A DNA stretch of 43,051 nucleotides, taken from Dyadobacter psychrophilus (GTDB lineage: Bacteria; Bacteroidota; Bacteroidia; Cytophagales; Spirosomataceae). Position numbers and translations under genes: made by a program. Where the stretch lies: the NCBI RefSeq assembly GCF_900167945.1, contig NZ_FUZA01000015.1:1-43051 (forward strand). The letters are read 5' to 3'. This document shows positions 24,493-30,671 of this stretch, one piece after another (position 1 is the stretch's first letter; each line of letters opens with the position of its first letter). Under the pieces are notes generated by a model, which was not told where the DNA came from, searched no databases, and saw only the letters and a list, made by a program, of their open reading frames with translations.

Positions 24493-24506
24493 GATAGCAT
24501 TCTATC
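24493..24506. promoter_or_regulatory. Candidate ArsR operator 1
   Basis: GATAG-CATT-CTATC is a perfect 5-bp dyad with a 4-bp spacer, 13 bases upstream of the arsR start. Its size and place suit an ArsR-type autoregulatory operator. Confidence 0.5.
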
Positions 24507-24549
24507 AATTGCAATATTACGATGAATATTTTTTTGTCTGATAAATTCT

Positions 24550-24565
24550 ATCGTATCTTTACGAT
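24550..24565. promoter_or_regulatory. Candidate ArsR operator 2 / arsC promoter
   Basis: ATCGTA-TCTT-TACGAT is a perfect 6-bp dyad with a 4-bp spacer, 23 bases upstream of the arsenate reductase start. TATCTTTA inside it resembles the Bacteroidota -7 element TAnnTTTG. The half-site ATTACGAT recurs at 24117-24123 upstream of the DUF6428 gene and at 24526-24533. Confidence 0.55.
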
Positions 24566-24588
24566 TGACTACAACTTACCTGATAAAT

Positions 24589-25290
24589 ATGAGCCTGATC
24601 CATCTTTTACTAATAACCTTTTTTACCACTGCCGCAATCATGCCAGCTAGCAAATCAGACAACAAAAAAGCACTAAACCCGAAGCTGTCTTCCTACATCA
24701 ACACGATTAAAGACGACATTTTAAAAATTCCAGGCGAGAGAAGAGAAGAGCTCGACAAAATAGCCGCATTTATCCAAAAGCAGGTTAAAGCCGGCCAGCC
24801 CGTGCAGCTCACTTACATCTGCACGCACAATTCGCGCCGCAGCCATTTCGGCCAAATTTGGGGCGCAACTGCTGCTGCAAATTACGATATCCCTAATGTG
24901 AAAACATACTCTGGCGGTACTGAGGCCAGCGCATTCAATGAGCGGGCGGTCGCTGCCTGCGAGCGGGCTGGTTTTGCGGTAACGAAAACATCAGAGGGCA
25001 AAAACCCGGTTTATCATGTAAGCTACGGGGACGGAGCTGAACCTATGAAAGCTTTTTCAAAAAAATATGATGACGCTAGCAACCCTCAAAGCAATTTTTG
25101 CGCTATCATGACCTGCTCGCAGGCTGATGAAGCGTGCCCTGTTGTAAAAGGCGCAGCTGCCAGGGTTGCCGTTCCTTATGATGACCCAAAAGCCTTTGAT
25201 GGCAGCGCGCAGGAGACGGCCAAATACGACGAACGCTGCAAACAGATCGCCATAGAAAACTTGTATGTTTTTTCAAAAGTGAAAATCTAG
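24589..25290 (+). CDS. arsC: Arsenate reductase, low-molecular-weight phosphatase type
   Basis: The catalytic P-loop CTHNSRRS (Cys78, Arg84) and surrounding LTYICTHNSRRSHFGQIWGA place it in the LMW protein-tyrosine-phosphatase type of arsenate reductases. NFCAIMTCSQADEACP supplies the extra cysteines used in the thiol relay. It reduces As(V) to As(III). The unusual part is the start: from the ATG at 24589 the first 20 residues (MSLIHLLLITFFTTAAIMPA) look like a signal peptide or anchor, although these enzymes are normally cytoplasmic. A later ATG at 24640 would remove it. It is divergent from arsR and should be under the same operators. Confidence 0.88.
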   Translation: MSLIHLLLITFFTTAAIMPASKSDNKKALNPKLSSYINTIKDDILKIPGERREELDKIAAFIQKQVKAGQPVQLTYICTHNSRRSHFGQIWGATAAANYDIPNVKTYSGGTEASAFNERAVAACERAGFAVTKTSEGKNPVYHVSYGDGAEPMKAFSKKYDDASNPQSNFCAIMTCSQADEACPVVKGAAARVAVPYDDPKAFDGSAQETAKYDERCKQIAIENLYVFSKVKI

Positions 25291-25460
25291 GTTATCGCGC
25301 TAACAAGCATTGGACAGTTACATTCGGCAGTATCCGGGCGACCATTTTTCCAGGCATTTGTCTACACCGCTAATCATTGACTTCTTGATGAATTCCAGGT
25401 CAGCGATCTTACGCTCATGAGAGATACTTTTTCTGATATTTTTACAGAGACATCCCTACA
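25287..25460 (-). pseudogene. Remnant of a MerR-family metal regulator (C-terminus)
   Basis: Read on the minus strand, one frame gives CKNIRKSISHERKIADLEFI, then KKSMISGVDKCLEKWS. The neighbouring frame gives PDTAECNCPMLVSAIT and a stop at 25287. This is the dimerisation helix and cysteine-bearing C-terminus of a MerR-type metal sensor, split by a frameshift near 25330. No start or DNA-binding domain remains. Its 3' end overlaps the arsC stop. The rest of the gap to 25643 has no open frame I trust. Confidence 0.45.
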
Positions 25461-25643
25461 TAATAAAGTAACTTTTCAAATAAACAGTAAACGACCGACT
25501 AACTAGTCAGCCAATAGCGGTTACAAAAGCCAGCTAGCAGCTCGCAAAAAAATAAGACAATTAAGTTCTCAAATAGCTGGGACACTGGAACCGTTTTTGT
25601 ATCGAAACGCCAATTTCAATAATGTTTATTTAAACTATGAAAT

Positions 25644-25988
25644 ATGGCAAATCAACAATTTAAAGACTGCATCGACGCTTGTGCGGCTTGTGCAGTGGCA
25701 TGCAGCTATTGTGCAACTGAATGTTTAAAAGAAGCTAATCCAGAAAAGTTAGTCAGATGTATCCAGCTTGATCTTGAATGCGCTGCCATCTGCCGTAGCG
25801 CCGTAGAAGTAATGAGCCTGGGAAGCGAATTCAGCGCAGATTTGTGCCGTGTTTGCGCAAATGCTTGTAATGCTTGTGCACAGGAATGCGAGCAGCATGC
25901 GCATATGGGGATGGATCATTGCCGCCGGTGCGCGGAAGCCTGCCGAGCATGTGCAAAGGCTTGTGAGCAGATGGCCACGCCAGTATGA
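25644..25988 (+). CDS. Four-helix copper-storage-type protein (DUF326/Csp-like)
   Basis: The 114-residue protein has 19 cysteines in repeated C-x2-C and C-x3-C patterns: FKDCIDACAACAVACSYCAT, ECAAICRSA, DLCRVCANACNACAQECEQH and HCRRCAEACRACAKACEQ. This is the four-helix bundle of copper storage proteins, in which the bundle core is lined with Cys thiolates binding many Cu(I). There is no signal peptide, so it resembles cytosolic Csp3 rather than exported Csp1. It stands alone, followed by a terminator. It could also buffer other thiophilic ions such as As(III). Confidence 0.88.
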   Translation: MANQQFKDCIDACAACAVACSYCATECLKEANPEKLVRCIQLDLECAAICRSAVEVMSLGSEFSADLCRVCANACNACAQECEQHAHMGMDHCRRCAEACRACAKACEQMATPV

Positions 25989-26000
25989 GAATCTGAACAA

Positions 26001-26037
26001 AATAGGAAGCCAAACTTTATGTTTGCTTCCTATTTCT
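26001..26037 (+). terminator. Rho-independent terminator after the Csp-like gene
   Basis: AGGAAGC (26004-26010) pairs with GCTTCCT (26025-26031). The stem extends through CAAAC/GTTTG with one bulged base and through AAT/ATT at the base, and ends in a T-rich tail. It lies 13 bases after the stop codon. Confidence 0.65.
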
Positions 26038-26344
26038 ATAATGAATTTAGCGATGCAGGGCCTTTAACGCTGGCCTGCTTGGCGGTATCTAATTGATCGG
26101 CTAAGTTCGTGTTGGCTATCGGCCTCCTTTAAACGCGCGTTATCTCTAGGGCCGAGCACTTATAGGCAAAGTGTAAACCAAAGGGAGCCACGTCAGTATG
26201 TTAAAGAAAAAGACGGCTTTCGGGGGAACCTAGTGCTTTCTCCTGCGAACCCTTCCCTGAGAGCAGATTCAAGAATCCTGGACGACCGCAAACCTTGCTT
26301 AATCAGGTAACTGGTTTGGATAATCAGTTTGTTTAGTACTAAAA
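26038..26344. other. Intergenic region, no gene seen
   Basis: About 300 bases between the Csp-like terminator and the convergent TlpA gene. No frame with family resemblance was found on either strand, and no repeat stands out. Confidence 0.4.
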
Positions 26345-26872
26345 TTACTTGCCTACCTTATCACTTAAAAACTGGTCTAGCTCTTTTCCATGCAGATTTA
26401 GTGCAATAATCGAGCCTTTTTCGTCAATGATCGCATTGAAAGGAATCCCCTCTAATTGATAAGTCTTTGCAACAGGCGATGCCCAGAATTTCAAATCGCT
26501 GACCTGGGTCCAGGGAAGACCGAGTTTCGTGATCGCCCGCTGCCAAGCGTCTCTTTTACTGTCAAGGGAAACTGCAAAAATTTCAAAATTTTTGCTTTGT
26601 GATCCAGGGCGGTGATACTTTGCATATAATCGTTTAAGCTCTGGCTGCTCCTGAATGCAGGGCGCGCACCAGGATGCCCAAAAGTCGATCAACACAAGAT
26701 TGCCTTTCATGGATGAAAGCGACTTTTGTTCGCCAGTTATCGAAGGCAGCGTTATTTCGGGAGCCTGGCTTCCGATTTTAAGTGGTTGCTGAGCGGATAA
26801 ATTTCCGCCAATACCATACAAAAGAACCGTTAAAAAAACTATGAGGGGTAATTGTTTCATTTTAGAAATCAT
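26345..26872 (-). CDS. TlpA/ResA-like periplasmic thioredoxin
   Basis: A signal peptide (about 1-27, ending GGNLSAQQ) precedes an AhpC/TSA-thioredoxin domain: LKIGSQAPEITLPSITGEQ, LVLIDFWASWCAPCIQEQPE with the redox pair WCAPC, and GIPFNAIIDEKGSIIA with the cis-Pro region. It reduces or isomerises thiols, persulfides or apocytochromes in the periplasm. Its ATG overlaps the preceding stop as TAATG, so it is translationally coupled to the rhodanese-like gene. It is the last gene of the minus-strand sulfur region. Confidence 0.87.
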   Translation of the reverse strand: MISKMKQLPLIVFLTVLLYGIGGNLSAQQPLKIGSQAPEITLPSITGEQKSLSSMKGNLVLIDFWASWCAPCIQEQPELKRLYAKYHRPGSQSKNFEIFAVSLDSKRDAWQRAITKLGLPWTQVSDLKFWASPVAKTYQLEGIPFNAIIDEKGSIIALNLHGKELDQFLSDKVGK

Positions 26873-27309
26873 TATTGAACTGGGTAATCTTTATCTATCC
26901 AATCTGTTTTAATATTCTTGGGTATATCCAGAAGTTTAGCGTTTTTAAATCCCATTTTCTTAATCTGGGAAAAGGCAGGCCTGATATTAGGACAACGATC
27001 AAAGGGACAGCAACCACAGTACAGGACCACTTCACGGTTTTTATCCTCTTTCGAAAGTAATGTTTCCAGCTTTTTAAGGTTGGCCTTTTCGTCTGCCGGG
27101 CCGATATCCACAGAACCTTTGATAACTGCCTGCGGGCCGATATTAACGATAAGGGGCATAAGAGTTTTTGCTTGCTGGATCCGGTCTGCCAATTGCTTTG
27201 GTGGCATAAGCTGAGAAGAAGACCAGGGCTCCTGCTTAGTTTGTCCCTGCACGAATGTAAATGATACTAACAGAGATAATACTGTAATAATTTGTGTGAT
27301 CTTTTTCAT
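26872..27309 (-). CDS. Periplasmic rhodanese-like protein with a CGCCPFDRCPN loop
   Basis: A signal peptide (about 1-22, ending FVQGQT) is followed by a short rhodanese-like fold: LMPPKQLADRIQQAKTLMPL, IKGSVDIGPADE, REVVLYCGCCPFDRCPNIRP. The active-site loop carries four cysteines instead of the usual one. FKNAKLLDIPKNIKTDWID ends the domain. Rhodaneses move sulfane sulfur to thiols or cyanide; the extra cysteines suggest relay or metal binding. It lies between the second binding protein and TlpA, all exported, so a periplasmic sulfur-transfer chain is likely. Confidence 0.8.
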   Translation of the reverse strand: MKKITQIITVLSLLVSFTFVQGQTKQEPWSSSQLMPPKQLADRIQQAKTLMPLIVNIGPQAVIKGSVDIGPADEKANLKKLETLLSKEDKNREVVLYCGCCPFDRCPNIRPAFSQIKKMGFKNAKLLDIPKNIKTDWIDKDYPVQ

Positions 27310-27338
27310 GTTCGAAAAGAATTTTTAGGACAGGCCGT

Positions 27339-28256
27339 TTAATTTACATTAAAGCCATATTTGACATAAATATTTTTTGCGGTAGTACTGGTTAGAAAAT
27401 CCATAAAATCCTTCGCCGCTTTCGGATGGGGTGCTTTTTTTAGCAAACCAGCCACATAGGTTGATTCAATATTATCTTTCTCAGGAATTTCTACCAGCTC
27501 AATCGGATGCCCGATCATTTTTTGATAATAGGCCTCAGAATACCAGACCGGACCTGCATGTGATTGCCCGTACAAAATTCGCATCGGTGTTTGCCGGTGA
27601 TGGATCTGGGTTAAAAAAGTTGTCTTCGCATTTACCTTGTCATGCATAATCAGCTCGCGAAGCTTCTGACCGCCAACTTTCGTATAAGCTTCTTCGATAA
27701 GCTTCCCTATCCCTTCCCATTCCGGGTTTGGCATACTTACCAACACGTCCTTATGGCCCAGATCTGCCAGGCTTTTTATCTGCTGCGGGTTGCCTTTCTG
27801 AACCATAATGGCAAGTTTGCTTTTAGCATAGGTTTCTGTTCGCAAAAACATGTCCGAGAACTCATCAATTTTCCCTTTTCCGGCGGTATAAATGTCCGGC
27901 TGATGACTGATACGCATATTCCCAATCGTTATAGATCCAGACTGGATCTGTTTGCCCAAAATCCCGGGCGGTAACGTCTCTGCAAATACCCGTTGATACT
28001 GCGGATACTGTTTTTTAAATGCTGATAACAAATCATCAATCACCATAAACTGGTTACCTCCAAAAAATATGATTAATTGGGGATCAGTAATATCTCCATA
28101 CAGATCAGGTACATTGTCTATGCCTGGTACTGTAAACTGTAAGCCTTCAGTGGGCGGCGTATTCCAGGGCGGATCAAAAGAATGATCCTGCCCGCTCACC
28201 CTGCCCAAAGCAAAAAGGTTTACGAGCATAATCGTAAGAAAAACAATTCTATTCAT
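27339..28256 (-). CDS. Orphan periplasmic solute-binding protein (ModA-like fold), copy 2
   Basis: This is the paralogue of the protein at 6436-7359, and nearly every block matches: DPPWNTPPTEGLQFTVPGID, GNQFMVIDDLLSAFKKQYPQ, FAETLPPGILGKQIQSGSIT, MPNPEWEGIGKLIEEAYTKV and QIHHRQTPMRILYGQSHAGP. A signal peptide (about 1-22, ending RVSGQ) directs it to the periplasm. No transporter subunits accompany it. It follows the second DsrE copy by 12 bases. The strong conservation of both pairs indicates one functional unit. The ligand could be thiosulfate, another sulfur oxyanion, molybdate or arsenate; the sequence alone does not decide. Confidence 0.77.
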   Translation of the reverse strand: MNRIVFLTIMLVNLFALGRVSGQDHSFDPPWNTPPTEGLQFTVPGIDNVPDLYGDITDPQLIIFFGGNQFMVIDDLLSAFKKQYPQYQRVFAETLPPGILGKQIQSGSITIGNMRISHQPDIYTAGKGKIDEFSDMFLRTETYAKSKLAIMVQKGNPQQIKSLADLGHKDVLVSMPNPEWEGIGKLIEEAYTKVGGQKLRELIMHDKVNAKTTFLTQIHHRQTPMRILYGQSHAGPVWYSEAYYQKMIGHPIELVEIPEKDNIESTYVAGLLKKAPHPKAAKDFMDFLTSTTAKNIYVKYGFNVN

Positions 28257-28268
28257 AGCGGTAGGCGT

Positions 28269-28730
28269 TTATGGGTGTACAACCGCCCACCCCTGCTGCT
28301 GACGGATTATGATCTCGCCGTTACCGCTAGGGACAAATGATATAAAATCGAAAAGCTCATCCTTACTGATATTACGCTCCCGAAGTGTGTTTTCGCATTC
28401 CGCCAGGATAACCCCTTTTGCCTGTAAGGCCTTCACCTGGCTCTCATAAGGATTGGTTTTTTTGAAGACCGCAACTCCCCCGCCGTGAACTACGAGCTCA
28501 GCCTTGAGCTTTCCTTTCAAACGGGGATCTTCCAGGGCATTCATTATGTTTTTTAGGGTTGCCTTAATTGTTTTATCATCGTCGCTATTCAGTTGGTAGA
28601 CGACCTTATAAGACTTTTTATCGGCAGTTGCACCGTGAAACTCACTGGGGCTAAACGGTTTATTTTGCGCCCAGGCTCGGCTTGAAAGCAACAATAAGGT
28701 GGCAAATAAAAGGCATGCGATCTTTTTCAT
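28269..28730 (-). CDS. Periplasmic DsrE-like protein, copy 2
   Basis: This is the paralogue of the protein at 7386-7847. The mature parts are nearly identical: FHGATADKKSYKVVYQLNSD, VVHGGGVAVFKKTNPYESQ, GVILAECENTLRERNISKDE and SGNGEIIIRQQQGWAVVHP. The signal peptide (about 1-21, ending SRAWAQ) differs from copy 1. The AECENT cysteine is retained, whereas a second cysteine (ACLLF) lies in the signal peptide and is lost on cleavage. It begins a run of four exported proteins. A 207-base gap with a Crp-like half-palindrome precedes it, so it may have its own promoter. Confidence 0.8.
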   Translation of the reverse strand: MKKIACLLFATLLLLSSRAWAQNKPFSPSEFHGATADKKSYKVVYQLNSDDDKTIKATLKNIMNALEDPRLKGKLKAELVVHGGGVAVFKKTNPYESQVKALQAKGVILAECENTLRERNISKDELFDFISFVPSGNGEIIIRQQQGWAVVHP

Positions 28731-28885
28731 TTCTTATAGTTTTAATTGATTTACTTATTAAGTATGATTATGCTGCTGCATTGGACTAGGTGCTAAGTCA
28801 GACAGCCTGTAAAGTTTTTCAAAATGCATGATCTTTCCATTGATTGGAATGATACATAATCTGATAAACAAGCCTACAAACTTTG

Positions 28886-28899
28886 GTGAGATTTGTCAT
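28886..28899. promoter_or_regulatory. Possible degenerate Crp-type site upstream of dsrE copy 2
   Basis: GTGA-GATTTG-TCAT has the same spacing as the two better sites at 40833 and 41750, with the last base changed. It lies 156 bases upstream of the DsrE start, which is far, so support is weak. Confidence 0.25.
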
Positions 28900-28937
28900 A
28901 AGCAGTTTGCTTCATAATGATTATTAAGTGGCCTTTC

Positions 28938-29522
28938 CTACTTTGCAAGCTGTGCGATCATATCAACAATTTTAGGACTACTGTAGTCCGCAGCACCTTC
29001 CTGTCTGTATACCATTTTGCCTTGCCTATCCAGAATAACCGTAGTAGGAACGGCTCCCTGCATAAAAACCGGCGGTATCTCGCTGGCCGGACTTACCACC
29101 TCCAAAGCATACTGGTGCTTCTTCATGAAGCTATCTGACTTCTGGTGATTACCATCTACATCCACCATCAAAAAGACCACCTTTTCATTCTCCTTAAACT
29201 TGCTATGCAAATCATTGATCGAAGGCATTTCTGCAATGCAGGGCGGGCACCAGGTTGCCCAAAAATTGATAAATATGACTTTTCCTTTTAACGAGGCCAG
29301 ATCAATCGTCTTTCCACCACCATCTTTAAAATAAACATTTGGTAAAGGTTCTGCGGCAGCTTCATCAGGCTGCCTGTCAATTTTGGGCTGGAACAGGCCG
29401 ATTTTCATCAGGCTCTGAATTGTCCATCCTTTTACCTGTGGGCTGATCACCATAGCTGCGATAAATACCACCATCATGGCCGAGAATATGTTTGAAGGCG
29501 ATAACCATTTCTTTTTCATCAT
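28938..29522 (-). CDS. TlpA-family membrane-anchored thioredoxin
   Basis: An N-terminal hydrophobic segment (about 11-31, IFSAMMVVFIAAMVISPQV) and a charged linker precede a thioredoxin-like domain: NVYFKDGGGKTIDLASLKGK, VIFINFWATWCPPCIAEMPS with WCPPC, and MQGAVPTTVILDRQGKMVYR with the cis-Pro. It is a membrane-tethered periplasmic thiol oxidoreductase of the TlpA type. It begins 18 bases after the RND adaptor gene and so is the last gene of the pump unit. It probably feeds electrons to the periplasmic sulfur proteins downstream. Confidence 0.87.
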   Translation of the reverse strand: MMKKKWLSPSNIFSAMMVVFIAAMVISPQVKGWTIQSLMKIGLFQPKIDRQPDEAAAEPLPNVYFKDGGGKTIDLASLKGKVIFINFWATWCPPCIAEMPSINDLHSKFKENEKVVFLMVDVDGNHQKSDSFMKKHQYALEVVSPASEIPPVFMQGAVPTTVILDRQGKMVYRQEGAADYSSPKIVDMIAQLAK

Positions 29523-29540
29523 TATTTCTATTTTAAAGTG

Positions 29541-30671
29541 TTATTTAATTTTAACCTTACCGGCATTGAGCAGCTCTTCGCTGCCAATTTTGACAATCTG
29601 GTCTTTTCGATCCAGCTCGCCAAATACCTCCTGGACCGAATCCCGTCTTGTTCCCTCACTGATGGGCACTTTTCTGACCGCCTGGTTTTCCACACGCAAT
29701 ACGAATGTTCCCGACTGCGCGTGCACGATGCTGCTGGCAGGCACCCATAAAGTAGAATCTGGACGCCTTAGCTTCATCGTTACCTGGGCATACTCCCCTC
29801 CATCCAGGGAATTATCCTTGTTTTCCACATCAAATTCAGCGGTTACCGAGCGGTTCTGCTGCTGTAAAACCTGGCTTTTCCTGGATAGAACAGACGTAAA
29901 CATTTTCCCAGGCAGATTGGAAACCGTAAAGCTGGCCATGGCATTTTTTCCAACAGACTGTGCATGTTTTTCCGGAATTGCAACAGTCAGCCTTAGCTTT
30001 TTGTTCTGGGCAATAACCAGCAGCGGTGTTGTATTATTTTCCCCCACCAAGGCTCCCACTGATACATTCCTTTCCACTACTACGCCATCGAATGGCGCAA
30101 TAATTTTTAGATATTCTTCGATCTGTCCAAAGGATTGGGCACTCGATATAGCAGATTGATACGCAGCACTGTCACTTCTTAGTTTGCTTTTAGCCCTATC
30201 CAGCTCGATGGCGGCAACAGAACCGTCCTTTTGGGTAGCTTTCAAAACCCTTTCATACATCTGACGGCTCAGCTGAAAATCTTCATAGAACTTCTGCTGG
30301 TCAGACCTGGCTGACTGAAAGCGTTGTGAGACCTCCGGAGCTTCTAAGATGGCAAGTACCTGTCCTTTCTTGACTACACTGCCACGGTCAACATGGATGT
30401 TTTTTACAAAGCCCTTGACCTTTGCAAATAGGCTGACCTGTTCATAAGGTTTTAGCTCACCTGGCAACGCCAGCGTGTAGTCTGGCTGGTCTTTCACTGG
30501 ACTGATTACCTGCACGCTCACAGGGCCTTTCACATTTGGCTTGCTTTGGCTGTCTGTTTCTGGTTTGCTATCGCAGCCATTTATACCAGCACTTATCAGG
30601 GCTAGGCCCAGAAAGAGAACGGTTGAATTTTTATGAGTTGTCATCATGTTTGACAGCATTGTCCTATTCAT
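29541..30671 (-). CDS. RND efflux periplasmic adaptor (membrane fusion protein)
   Basis: An apparent lipoprotein signal (LALISAGINGC, Cys at about residue 33) is followed by the MFP/HlyD layout: LPGELKPYEQVSLFAKVKGF and the lipoyl half-motif VKKGQVLAILEAPE. An alpha-hairpin comes next, then IIAPFDGVVVERNVSVGALV and a beta-barrel with LRLTVAIPEKHAQSVG. It bridges the inner-membrane pump and the TolC channel. The ATG overlaps the pump stop (ATGA at 30668-30671). There is no Met- or His-rich metal domain as in CusB. Confidence 0.9.
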   Translation of the reverse strand: MNRTMLSNMMTTHKNSTVLFLGLALISAGINGCDSKPETDSQSKPNVKGPVSVQVISPVKDQPDYTLALPGELKPYEQVSLFAKVKGFVKNIHVDRGSVVKKGQVLAILEAPEVSQRFQSARSDQQKFYEDFQLSRQMYERVLKATQKDGSVAAIELDRAKSKLRSDSAAYQSAISSAQSFGQIEEYLKIIAPFDGVVVERNVSVGALVGENNTTPLLVIAQNKKLRLTVAIPEKHAQSVGKNAMASFTVSNLPGKMFTSVLSRKSQVLQQQNRSVTAEFDVENKDNSLDGGEYAQVTMKLRRPDSTLWVPASSIVHAQSGTFVLRVENQAVRKVPISEGTRRDSVQEVFGELDRKDQIVKIGSEELLNAGKVKIK

